NCBI GenBank assembly: GCA_021773335.1
Contig: JAJFKG010000024.1
Span: 1 to 34,097, forward strand
Source of the DNA: Gammaproteobacteria bacterium
GTDB lineage: Bacteria; Pseudomonadota; Gammaproteobacteria; JAJFKG01
Direction of reading: 5' to 3'
Length of the DNA stretch: 34,097 nt
Shown: piece after piece, positions 26,376 through 34,097 of the stretch
How the letters are laid out: each line of letters begins with the position of its first letter
How positions within the stretch are numbered: position 1 is the first letter of the stretch
The notes under the pieces: generated by a model
Seen by the model: only the letters and a program-made list of their open reading frames with translations
What the model was told of the DNA's origin: nothing
Databases searched by the model: none
Program-made: the position numbers and the translations under genes

Positions 26376-29300
26376 ATGAGTCACCCTGAGGAAATTTTAA
26401 AATATTGGCAGGCAGTTGAATATTTTTCTCCGCAAAATATTCCTAATGCTAACCCTAGAGCGAGTCGTCCGGTTCACGAGATTGATAAAAATGAACTAGT
26501 GCCCTGGGATATCAATCATCCGCTCGCCTCGCGCGATTTGCGTTCTAATTTAACCTGGCAACATACAGTATATTGTGCGCTATATCCGTATAGTAGAATT
26601 ACGGATACAGTTGAAAAGGTTTTTGGTAAAGACGAGTTGAGCAGTGATGAGCGTAGTGATAGTGAAAATTGTGTTTTTGTCTTTGCTCTATCTGATACTG
26701 GCCGCCCACTCTTTGAAAGTTTTATTTTATCTACCAATGCTTGGGTACTGTCTCATCTAGAAAACATCCCATCAGCAAAGTTAGGTTGGTTAAATGGTTT
26801 TGAAAAAATACAAGACACATTAAAACAAATTTTTATGTCATATTGTAAGCTTGAAGAAGGCGATGAGGAAGGTCATGAGCTTCAAGAAAATGGCTGTCAA
26901 GTTGGAAAGCACCTAACTAGTAGCGACCTCTTTGACTTGACACAGCTACTTTTAAAGAAATTAGACTTTAGCTTTGGTGAAAATGAACTAAAAATCCGAG
27001 TTCAGAGTGCTCAGTGTGGTGTTAAAAAAGCTTATAAAGTTAATGATACAGATTTTCTTAATAGCTTTTTTTTAAAAGATATAGAGAAAGTAAAAAAAGC
27101 AGTTAAGAGTAATAATTACGGATCTGCTTTGCGGAAATATCTTGCAACTAAAATAGATCCTCAAACTTATTGTGATGTTCGACATGAATTAGATGTTGTT
27201 TTTGAAATGCTAAGCCCCGCTCGATTTCCATATGGAAAATGGCCAACGCCATCACATTATCCGCTTGTTCTTAGTCAACAATTTGCTGTTAATGCTATTT
27301 TTAATTCTTTTGATAAAGAAAGTCGAGGCGTTTTTGCTGTTAATGGCCCACCCGGAACAGGCAAAACAACACTACTCCGAGACCTTGTTGCCGAAATTGT
27401 CGTAAAGCGCGCAACTTGTTTGCTCGATTATGAAAGCCCAAGTGATGTGTTTTCTACTATTAAGACAGGATGGAAATCAGCAAATTATCAGCGAACAGTT
27501 GCAACATGGCCAAAAGAATTTTCAAATTTTAGTATAGTGGTGGCATCAAATAATAATGGTGCCGTTGAAAATGTCAGCTTAGAAATTCCGGGAATCGATG
27601 CAATTGATTCCTCTTGGCGTGATGTAAGCGATTATTTTGCCTCTGTATCTGAAGCTATAATTGGAAAAGAAAGCTGGGCGTTAATGGCAGCAAGATTAGG
27701 TAATAAGCAAAATAGAAATAAATTTATTAGTGATTTTTGGTACGGTAAAAAAGAAGTTGGTGGCATAGAATACATGCCTTTTCTTCAATTGCTGAAAGCA
27801 GAGCAAGAAAGCCCTTCGCCTGTTGATTGGAAAAATGCTGTTTGGAAATTTAAAGCAGCTTTAAATAAGGAACAGAAATTACGAAAAGCTAAAGAAGATG
27901 CCTACAAGGTTATTGCTGATATTTCAAAACTAAAACAAGATGAAAAAGATTTTTTATCAAAAAGTAAAAAAATCAAGTTGGAGATTGAGGCGAAGCTAAA
28001 AGAAAAAGCGAAGCTAGAGTTGAATTGCGACTTAGAATGTCTTCGTCATAAGCTTGAAAATATCGAAGGGGAGCGACTAAAGCATCGGCAGTTTAAGCCA
28101 AATTTACTTGAGGCTCTTCTTACTCGCAGAGCGGCTTATAAAAGTTGGTCGCAGAAGGATGAATTTTTACAAGAAGAATATTGGCAAGTAAAGCAATTAA
28201 TACGTGTCTATACAGAAAAACTATACCATGTTGAAAAATCACTAGAAAAGCTTGAAAAAGAGCTTAGTCAGATTCCACACATGCTCGAAAATATTGTTGC
28301 CCAATTGCAAAGCTTAAACTCGTCTCTTCAGTTTAGTGCGGAAACGCAAGATCTTCCTGATATTGCAGTTTGGCTAGTAGATGAGAATAAAAAAGAACTG
28401 GCTTCTCCCTGGGCAGATGAGGCTTGGAACAAAGCTCGTGCTGAGGTGTTTTTGGAAGCTATTAATTTGCATAAGGCTTTTATCTTGAAAAATGCTGATA
28501 TTTTCAGAAAAAATTTACAAGCTGCTATGGATATTTTGGGAGGTAGCGTACCACATAATGCGCCAAAATCTGCTGTATTAGCCGCTTGGCAAACATTGTT
28601 TTTTATCATACCTATTATCTCAACAACGTTTGCTTCATTCGATAGGTTATTTAATCACTTGGATTCAGAAGAAATCGGTTGGCTATTGATCGACGAAGCT
28701 GGCCAAGCAACACCTCAATCAGCAGTAGGGAGTATTTGGCGTTCAAAAAAAGTTATTGTTGTTGGTGATCCTTTGCAGCTTGAGCCTATTGTCACGCTTC
28801 CTTTTACTGCACAACAAGCTTTACGTAAATATTTCAAGGTAGATGAAAAGTGGTTACCTTCTTGGTCATCAGCGCAAATGCTTGCTGATAGTGTTACACC
28901 ATATGGCACTTATCTACCATACGGTGAGGATAAGCTTTGGGTGGGTTCACCTCTGCGTGTACATCGTCGATGCGAAGACCCAATGTTTTCCATTGCTAAT
29001 AAAATTGCTTATGATAATTTTATGGTGCATGGATTATCGAAAAAAGCCAATATAATACTACCACAATCAGAATGGAGAGATGTCTCGAGTATTCAATCGG
29101 ATGGCCATTTTATTCCTGAAGAACTTGAGCAGGCCTGTTTACTGATTGATCTTTTGCTTGCTAATAAGGTTGCCCCTAATGAAATTTTTGTTATTTCACC
29201 ATTTCGACAAGTTGTCGAAGAGTTATATAAGCTTCGTAATAAAAATAAGCACTTAAGTAGCCTAAATGTTGGTACAATTCATACCACCCAAGGAAAAGAG

Positions 29301-29486
29301 GCTAGAGTTGTTATCTTGATTCTGGGGGGGAATCCGAAAAAACAAGGTGCGAAAAAGTGGGCATCACAAAAACCTAATTTACTTAATGTTGCTGTTAGTA
29401 GAGCAAAGCAACGCCTCTATGTTATTGGTGATAAATCTAGCTGGAAAACATATCCCTATTTTGATGATTTGGCTCAATTAATTTAA
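26376..29486 (+). CDS. Large SF1 (Upf1/DNA2-like) helicase with internal coiled coil
   Basis: This protein of about 1,036 residues is an SF1B-type helicase. Motif I is NGPPGTGKTTLLRDL (~residue 323), motif II is LLIDEAGQATPQSA (~772), motif III is VVGDPLQLEPIV, motif V is GTIHTTQGKEARVVILIL and motif VI is NVAVSRAKQRLYVIGD (~1002). Between motifs I and II, ~500-650 is a long, Lys/Glu-rich coiled coil. Stand-alone proteins of this kind occur in defence islands, but the function here is unknown. ATG 26376 (MSHPEEILKYW) is preferred; GTG 26346 in the same frame, with TAAGAG upstream, is an alternative. The gene is flanked by imperfect direct repeats. Confidence 0.9.
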   Translation: MSHPEEILKYWQAVEYFSPQNIPNANPRASRPVHEIDKNELVPWDINHPLASRDLRSNLTWQHTVYCALYPYSRITDTVEKVFGKDELSSDERSDSENCVFVFALSDTGRPLFESFILSTNAWVLSHLENIPSAKLGWLNGFEKIQDTLKQIFMSYCKLEEGDEEGHELQENGCQVGKHLTSSDLFDLTQLLLKKLDFSFGENELKIRVQSAQCGVKKAYKVNDTDFLNSFFLKDIEKVKKAVKSNNYGSALRKYLATKIDPQTYCDVRHELDVVFEMLSPARFPYGKWPTPSHYPLVLSQQFAVNAIFNSFDKESRGVFAVNGPPGTGKTTLLRDLVAEIVVKRATCLLDYESPSDVFSTIKTGWKSANYQRTVATWPKEFSNFSIVVASNNNGAVENVSLEIPGIDAIDSSWRDVSDYFASVSEAIIGKESWALMAARLGNKQNRNKFISDFWYGKKEVGGIEYMPFLQLLKAEQESPSPVDWKNAVWKFKAALNKEQKLRKAKEDAYKVIADISKLKQDEKDFLSKSKKIKLEIEAKLKEKAKLELNCDLECLRHKLENIEGERLKHRQFKPNLLEALLTRRAAYKSWSQKDEFLQEEYWQVKQLIRVYTEKLYHVEKSLEKLEKELSQIPHMLENIVAQLQSLNSSLQFSAETQDLPDIAVWLVDENKKELASPWADEAWNKARAEVFLEAINLHKAFILKNADIFRKNLQAAMDILGGSVPHNAPKSAVLAAWQTLFFIIPIISTTFASFDRLFNHLDSEEIGWLLIDEAGQATPQSAVGSIWRSKKVIVVGDPLQLEPIVTLPFTAQQALRKYFKVDEKWLPSWSSAQMLADSVTPYGTYLPYGEDKLWVGSPLRVHRRCEDPMFSIANKIAYDNFMVHGLSKKANIILPQSEWRDVSSIQSDGHFIPEELEQACLLIDLLLANKVAPNEIFVISPFRQVVEELYKLRNKNKHLSSLNVGTIHTTQGKEARVVILILGGNPKKQGAKKWASQKPNLLNVAVSRAKQRLYVIGDKSSWKTYPYFDDLAQLI

Positions 29487-29535
29487 TGTTTTAGTATCAC
29501 TGCCAGATAAGAGGCTCTTATTTTAAAGGGTTTCG

Positions 29536-29584
29536 GTTCTTATGGTGTGTTTCTATATAAATGTTTTCCTGATTTTCTTAGCAA
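29536..29584. repeat. Imperfect direct repeat flanking the helicase, right copy
   Basis: This is the partner of 26235-26278, starting 50 bp after the helicase stop codon and ending about 54 bp before the tRNA-Phe fragment. Confidence 0.65.
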
Positions 29585-29637
29585 CGCGGGGATGAGGTGA
29601 CCCAGGCTTGGCTCTATTATGTGGGTTTTTGCAAAGA

Positions 29638-29685
29638 TGGTGGCCAGACCGGGAATTGAACCTGGGACACGAGGATTTTCAGTCC
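29638..29685 (-). other. 3' half of tRNA-Phe: island attachment site (att)
   Basis: On the minus strand this reads as the anticodon loop CTGAAAA (GAA, Phe) with three pairs of its stem, then the variable loop, the T arm GGTTCAATTCC, the acceptor 3' strand and an encoded CCA. The D arm and 5' half are absent: the match ends at 29685. This is the footprint left when a tyrosine integrase uses the 3' end of a tRNA gene, and the integrase gene begins 190 bp further right. The truncated side faces right, so the island lies to the right and the intact tRNA should be at its far end. Confidence 0.85.
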
Positions 29686-29875
29686 GTTTCAATGATGGTA
29701 AATGATCAAATTCAATCTATAATCAAGAAGCTCCGTGATAACAAAATTTTACATTAATCAATAAGTTATAATTTCAGCGGCTTTCATATTGGTTCATGAT
29801 GTTATTTTGTATTATAACCCAAATGCACCCTTATAGTACCCTTAAATAAGGGTGTTTAAATGCAAGAGGTTGGGG
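29686..29875. promoter_or_regulatory. att-int intergenic region with inverted repeat
   Basis: No gene is seen. A candidate plus-strand promoter is TTGGTT (29789-29794) with TATAAC (29813-29818), 18 bp apart. Just downstream, CACCCTTAT (29826-29834) and ATAAGGGTG (29846-29854) form a 9-bp inverted repeat that also includes an extra ACCCTTA. It may be an integrase arm site or an operator for int. Confidence 0.45.
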
Positions 29876-31072
29876 ATGATAGCCAACATTAATACGCGAT
29901 TATTAAAACAATTAGCACCGGAAAAGAAAACCTATGATGTGCGCGACCAGCAGATCAGGTGATTCATGATCCGAGTCTATCCGACAGGCAAAATGACTTA
30001 CAAGTGTGAGTATGGCCGAGGCAAGCGAATTACGATTGGGGATGTACAGGTATTAACGATTGCACAAGCGCGAGAGCGTGCCAAACAAGTGTTGGGTGAT
30101 GCCGCGAGAGGGCTTGATCCTAAGCCAGAAACGTGGGAAGTGACTTGCAAACGGTTAGAAAACCGTTTCATGAAAACCATCGGGCATTTACCGCTGTCTG
30201 AAATAACGCCTCATGTCATTGAGAAATGGCGGCTGCATCGCCTTACCAAAGAGGGCGTTCAGCCATTAACGGCGAACAAAGAGATTGTGATGTTAAAAGC
30301 CGTATTATCACGTGCTAAGAAATGGCAATTTGTTAAAGAGCATCCACTGGCTGATTTTGAAATGGGCAGCCTGGGTGATAATAATCATGTGCGTTTTCTC
30401 AATGAGAAAGAATATATGCGATTGATGGAAGCGTTGGAACTAGAAGAAGAGCGATTACGTGCCGAGCGAGATCGCGGTAACCAATGGCGAGTTGAGCGTA
30501 AATTGCCGTTATATCCTGATTTGCGACAACAAGCGTTTGCACACAGTCTGACGCCTAAAGTATTGCTTTCTTTAGGCTCAGGTATCCGCCAGTGTGAACT
30601 GCGTCGTATGCGTCGCCATCGCCATATTGATGTTGAGCGACAGGGTTTATTTTTGACACCGGATATTACCAAAGCCAAAAAGCCACGCTATATCCCGCTG
30701 GATGATAAAATCTGGAAAGCTTTAACGGATTGGATGGAACAAACTAAAGACCAGTATGCTGAAGATAGCCTGGTATTCCCAGGAAAAGATGGCAATACAG
30801 AGTTTAACAATATGCGAAAGTCATGGGAGAGCCTATTAAAGGTTGCTAAAATAAACAACTTTACTTGGCACGATATGCGCCATGATTACGCATCGCAACT
30901 GGTGATGCCAGGCGTTGACCTTAATACAGTGCGTGAATTATTGGGCCATGCTGATTTGAAAATGACGTTGCGTTATGCACATTTAGCACCAGAGCATAAG
31001 CAAAAGGCAGTAAAAAGCCTACAGAATCGACGTAATGAAATGTTAAACCATAGGAAAGAGAACGATGCTTGA
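29876..31072 (+). pseudogene. int: P4-type tyrosine integrase with in-frame stop near N-terminus
   Basis: The family N-terminus starts at ATG 29876 (MIANINTRLLKQLAPEKKTYDVRDQQIR) behind GGTTGGGG. It is broken by TGA at 29960-29962 exactly where a small residue (usually Gly) precedes FMIRVYPTGK. The same frame continues to 31072, and ATG 29966 could restart translation. The rest is complete: an arm/core-binding region, then the catalytic set Arg (GIRQCELRRM), Lys (TKAKKPRYIPL), His-x-x-Arg (WHDMRHDYASQL), His (LLGHAD) and Tyr (RYAHL). Restart would yield 368 residues without the first 30, probably weakening arm-site binding. Beside the tRNA-Phe att site, it is the island's own integrase. Confidence 0.85.
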
Positions 31073-32528
31073 AACAAAAATAGAAGGTTTGATAAAGCAA
31101 GGTGAAGGGCTACACGTTGAATTCAAAGAATGTAATTCCGATCTCAGCAAAAATATTTTTGAAACAGTCTGTGCGTTTTTAAATCGTTCTGGCGGCGAGT
31201 TGCTGTTAGGGGTTGATGATGCAGGTAAGATTACAGGCGTAAAGCCAGAAGCTGTTGCAAAGGTTAGAAATAACTTTGTCGTGGCAATGAATAACCCTCA
31301 GAAAATCAGCCCGCCATTTTGTTTATCTATCGAAGAGGTGGTGGTCGCAGGAAAAACCGTGCTGTATATTCATGTGCCAGAAAGCTCACAGGTGCATCGC
31401 TGTAATAATCGCATTTTTGATCGTAACGAAGACGGTGATTTTGATATTACTGATAAGCAGCACCAAGTTTCTGCTTTGTATTTGAGAAAACAGACCAGTT
31501 ATTCCGAAAATAGAATTTATCCTTATGCGGAGTTAGCCGATTTACGCGAAGACGTGATTGCACGGGCAAGAAAAATGGCGACTGTTCAGCGTGAAGAGCA
31601 CCCCTGGGAAAGCATGAACGATATGGAGCTGATTAAAAGTGCACAGCTTTATGGCCATGACTTTCAAACGGGTAAAGATGGGATTTCATTGGCAGGCATT
31701 TTATTGTTTGGTAAAGAAAGCACAATTCTTTCCGTATTGCCGCATCACAAAACCGACGCTATCTTGCGACGCGATAACGTGGATCGTTATGATGATCGAG
31801 ATTACATTTGCGCAAACCTGATTGAAAGTTTTGATCGATTGCTTCACTTTGGCGAAAAGCATTTAAACGATCCCTTTTATTTAGAAGGCGAGCAGCGGAT
31901 TAGCATCCGAAGCCATATTTTGCGAGAAGTGATTAGCAACTTGCTTATTCATCGCGAATTTACCAATCCATTTCCAGCAAAATTTGTCATCGATCGCGAA
32001 AATTTTTACACTGAAAACAGCAATAAACCACATAATCATGGGATCATTGATCCCACCAGCTTTTCGCCTTGTCCGAAAAACCCAGCCATTGCGCGAGTAT
32101 TTAGAGAGATTGGCCGTGCTGATGAGTTGGGATCAGGGGTGCGCAAGTTATTTAAGTATTGCAAAGCTTTTTGTGGCAGTGATCCGCAGTTAATCGAAGG
32201 CGATGTATTTCGGTTTATTTTGCCGCTGAAGGCAAAAGCGACCGAGCAAGTTGGCGCCAAGTCGGGACCAAGTCGGGACCAAGTCGGGACCAAGTCGGGA
32301 CTAAGTCAAAATGAAGCCATATTGCTAAAGCTTTGCGCTACACCTAAACCTATTGCTGAATTAATGGCTGCACTAGATTGGAAGCATAGAACGAAGTTCA
32401 GGAATCAATTTATTACTCCTCTTATTAAGCAGGGGCTGCTTGCTATGACTGTGCCAGATAAGCCGAATAGCCGGTTGCAGCAATATGTGACAACAGAAGC
32501 CGGTAAAGTGCAGCTTGATCAAAAGTGA
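31065..32528 (+). CDS. AlbA_2 / RecG-like ATP-binding regulator
   Basis: This 487-residue protein has an N-terminal AlbA_2 (Schlafen-like) domain (EFKECNSDLSKNIFETVCAFLNRSGGELLLGVDD, ~18-55). A C-terminal HATPase-like region follows (LREVISNLLIHREF, ~285-300; IGRADELGSGVRKLFKY). A short repeat linker (~398-413) and a winged-helix end (AELMAALDWKHRTKFRNQFI.PLIKQGLL) complete it. The family is usually annotated as a putative transcriptional regulator or DNA-binding protein and is common in mobile islands. It overlaps int by 8 bp, suggesting co-expression. An 11-bp tandem repeat encodes the linker. Confidence 0.85.
   Translation: MLETKIEGLIKQGEGLHVEFKECNSDLSKNIFETVCAFLNRSGGELLLGVDDAGKITGVKPEAVAKVRNNFVVAMNNPQKISPPFCLSIEEVVVAGKTVLYIHVPESSQVHRCNNRIFDRNEDGDFDITDKQHQVSALYLRKQTSYSENRIYPYAELADLREDVIARARKMATVQREEHPWESMNDMELIKSAQLYGHDFQTGKDGISLAGILLFGKESTILSVLPHHKTDAILRRDNVDRYDDRDYICANLIESFDRLLHFGEKHLNDPFYLEGEQRISIRSHILREVISNLLIHREFTNPFPAKFVIDRENFYTENSNKPHNHGIIDPTSFSPCPKNPAIARVFREIGRADELGSGVRKLFKYCKAFCGSDPQLIEGDVFRFILPLKAKATEQVGAKSGPSRDQVGTKSGLSQNEAILLKLCATPKPIAELMAALDWKHRTKFRNQFITPLIKQGLLAMTVPDKPNSRLQQYVTTEAGKVQLDQK
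32259..32307 (+). repeat. 11-bp tandem repeat inside the AlbA_2 gene
   Basis: Four copies of an 11-bp unit (AAGTCGGGACC; the last ends in T) lie at 32259-32302, plus a partial fifth (AAGTC). The unit is not a multiple of three, so gain or loss of one copy shifts the frame before the winged-helix end. Confidence 0.92.
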
Positions 32529-32554
32529 ATACAAATTAACGAAAGGTGAATGCT

Positions 32555-33394
32555 ATGAACAAAGAAACAGCCATTGTTATGTTTAAGGAAAAGTCTATTC
32601 GTCGGACTTGGTATAAGGAAGAGTGGTGGTTTAGCGTCGTTGATATTTGTTCAGCATTGACAGAAAGTGCTGATGCTGGCGCCTATTGGCGCAAGTTAAA
32701 ACAACGGCTTACACAAGAAGGAAGTGAAACCGTGACAATTTGTCACGGGTTGAAACTACAGGCGCAAGATGGAAAAATGCGTATAACTGATTGCGCCAAC
32801 ACTGAAGGTATCCTGCGTATTATTCAGTCTATTCCTTCACCAAAAGCCGAGCCGTTTAAGCGCTGGTTAGCCAAGGTAGGTTATGAACGTATTCAAGAAA
32901 TTGAAGATCCCGCGTTAGCACAAGAACGAATGAAGCAACTGTATGAACAGAAAGGCTATCCCAAAGATTGGATTGATAAGCGTTTGCGCGGTATGGCGAT
33001 TCGTCAAAACTTAACTGATGAATGGAAAGAACGAGGGGTTACTGAGCAAACGGATTATGCAATTTTGACGGCAGAAATTTCTAAAGCGACATTTGGTATG
33101 ACGCCGGCTGAATACAAGCAGTATAAAAATCTACCCACAAAATCCAAAGCCAATCTACGAGATCACATGACTGACTTAGAGTTGATCTTTACCATGCTTA
33201 GCGAAAAAGTCACCACTGAAATATCCAAACAAGAAAAACCCAAAGGTATGCCAGCGAATAAAAAAGTAGCTAAACGGGGCGGCAACGTCGCAGGTAATGC
33301 TCGCAAAGAAACAGAAAAAGAATTAGGAAAAAGTGTGATTAGCCAAGATAGCTACACGCAGCTATTAGAAACCAGTAAGGGCAAAAAGGATTAA
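32555..33394 (+). CDS. Bro-N domain protein (phage antirepressor-like)
   Basis: The product is about 279 residues. Residues ~8-105 are a Bro-N domain (IRRTWYKEEWWFSVVDICSALT, YWRKLKQRL, TDCANTEGILRIIQSIPSPKAEPFKRWLA). The remainder is a conserved C-terminal region (GYPKDWIDKRLRGMAIRQNLTDEWKERG, FGMTPAEYKQYK, LRDHMTDLELIFTMLSEKVTTEI) with a basic end. Such proteins occur in prophages and islands and are thought to bind DNA. ATG 32555 is preferred over GTG 32546 because AAAGG lies 8 nt upstream. It follows the AlbA_2 gene by 26 bp. Confidence 0.85.
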   Translation: MNKETAIVMFKEKSIRRTWYKEEWWFSVVDICSALTESADAGAYWRKLKQRLTQEGSETVTICHGLKLQAQDGKMRITDCANTEGILRIIQSIPSPKAEPFKRWLAKVGYERIQEIEDPALAQERMKQLYEQKGYPKDWIDKRLRGMAIRQNLTDEWKERGVTEQTDYAILTAEISKATFGMTPAEYKQYKNLPTKSKANLRDHMTDLELIFTMLSEKVTTEISKQEKPKGMPANKKVAKRGGNVAGNARKETEKELGKSVISQDSYTQLLETSKGKKD

Positions 33395-33408
33395 CGCGAT
33401 AAATGTTA

Positions 33409-33443
33409 GCAGCGTCACTTCATTATTTAGGAAGTGACGCTGC
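33409..33443. repeat. 13-bp perfect hairpin between Bro-N gene and integrase remnant
   Basis: GCAGCGTCACTTC (33409-33421) and its reverse complement (33431-33443) are separated by 9 nt. No T-run follows on either strand, so it is not a standard terminator. It lies 15 bp after the Bro-N stop and abuts the start of the integrase remnant. Confidence 0.8.
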
Positions 33444-33455
33444 GGGAATTGGTGA

Positions 33456-33957
33456 GATAATTTCATTAAATCCATCAACCTGGATGAAAGCAAGCTCGAT
33501 AAAATCAATGATAATAATGTCAAAATGAGTTTGCAATTACAAAAAGCGTTTGGCCTACGAAAGGAAGAATCGATAAAAATAAAAATTCACGACGCTGACA
33601 AAGGCAATCAACTCGCTTTACGCGATTCATGGTGTAAAAATGGAAGACCAAGAACATTGGAAATTCGTACTGAAAAACAAAGAGCTGTAGTCGATGCTTG
33701 TAAACAGTTTGTCGGTGAAGTTAATCGAGCATTAATTCCAAACGAAAAAAGTTATTACCAACAAATGAAAAAGTATGAAAATGAATTAGCAAAAGCAGAT
33801 ATTAGTAAAGCACACGGCTTGCGCCATGCTTATGCACAGCAGCGCTATAAAGAGCTCACCGGTTGGGAATGTCCTGCTAAAGGCGGCCCCACTAAAAATC
33901 AGCTTACGCCTGAACAATTGTTACTGGATAAACAAGCCAGGCAAACTCTCAGTGAAA
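33456..33957 (+). pseudogene. Second integrase (Integrase_1 family), truncated at both ends
   Basis: The frame carries LQLQKAFGLRKEESIKI with the first catalytic Arg, DSWCKNGRPRTLEIRTEKQR, and HGLRHAYAQQRYKELTGWECP with the His-x-x-Arg pair. This is the core of a phage integrase family distinct from the upstream int. Homologous codons extend 23 residues before the first ATG (33525) back to a stop at 33453, and the whole N-terminal domain is missing. At 33957 the match ends abruptly, before the usual ELGH...Y catalytic end, exactly where the IS256-type terminus begins. The 14 codons beyond (to 33995) are IS sequence. Not functional. Confidence 0.82.
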
Positions 33958-34097
33958 GAGGCTGTAAATTAAATTGTGTAACTGCTCATATTTGATAACC
34001 TTGCAATAGGAAAATCAGGAGTATGAGTATGGACAAAAGCAAGCTACAAGCGCTAGCGACTGAGTTAGCCAAAGACATTAAGACAGCCGATGATTTA
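33958..34097 (+). mobile_element. IS256-family insertion sequence, left end (continues beyond window)
   Basis: The sequence starting GAGGCTGTAAATTAAATTGT at 33958 aligns in length and 3' part (AATTGTGTAA) with the terminal repeats of IS256-family elements, from recalled family pattern. A transposase reading frame starts 71 bp inside it. The insertion interrupts the integrase remnant. The right end, opposite inverted repeat and 8-9 bp target duplication are outside the window. Confidence 0.75.
34029..34097 (+). CDS. IS256-family transposase, N-terminal fragment at window edge
   Basis: The 23 visible codons read MDKSKLQALATELAKDIKT then ADDL, the characteristic start of IS256-type (mutator family) DDE transposases. 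ATG 34029 has AGGAG 7 nt upstream. An in-frame ATG at 34023 lies too close to that site. The rest, including the DDE residues, lies outside the window. Confidence 0.78.
   Translation, partial: MDKSKLQALATELAKDIKTADDL

Noticed and set aside
29638..29700. A complete tRNA gene
   Set aside because: Only the anticodon-loop-to-CCA half is present. The sequence to the right has no D arm or 5' acceptor strand.
29960..29962. TGA in the integrase as a selenocysteine codon
   Set aside because: No selenoprotein hairpin is apparent, the family has a small residue (usually Gly) here, and a single-base change explains it.
33409..33443. Terminator for the Bro-N gene
   Set aside because: The stem is strong, but no T-tract follows on either side. 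Kept as a hairpin of unknown role.

Overview
The window looks like chromosome from a gammaproteobacterium of the Legionella/Coxiella type. This is an inference, based on the housekeeping gene order (radC, coaBC, dut, algC-type mutase, pyrE, xthA, rph, yicC, gmk, rpoZ, spoT, ridA), moderate-to-low G+C, a split HipA (HipBST) toxin system, and an effector-like membrane protein preceded by a PmrA-box-like element. No genus is claimed.

Layout. 1-2193: a minus-strand two-component pair; the response regulator runs off the left edge. 2381-3825: two abutting fragments of a decayed nonribosomal peptide synthetase module. 3822-5314: mutM, then the rpmB-rpmG ribosomal operon with a clear promoter and terminator. 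5596-6300: a two-gene toxin-antitoxin pair with a promoter/operator. 6333-18997: the conserved core, covering DNA repair (radC, xthA), coenzyme A, dUTP and sugar-phosphate metabolism, pyrimidine synthesis, RNA processing (rph, yicC), GMP kinase, RNA polymerase omega with an unusually long acidic tail, SpoT, RidA and an MFS transporter. 19019-21451: a small membrane protein, the candidate effector and an exported protein.

21586-29600 is accessory DNA. An AAA+/nuclease-like ATPase gene sits inside a 1.63-kb unit bounded by a near-identical 39-bp direct repeat. It is followed by gloA, a hipBST operon with three palindromic operators spaced 71-72 bp apart, a cupin gene, and a 1.04-kilo-residue SF1 helicase flanked by a second, imperfect direct repeat.

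29638 to the right edge is the start of an integrated island. A 48-bp 3' tRNA-Phe fragment (att site) is followed by a tyrosine integrase with an in-frame stop near its N-terminus, an AlbA_2/RecG-like ATP-binding protein containing an 11-bp tandem repeat, a Bro-N protein, and a remnant of a second integrase cut off by an IS256-family insertion that continues past the window. The geometry of the tRNA fragment predicts an intact tRNA-Phe to the right, beyond the window.
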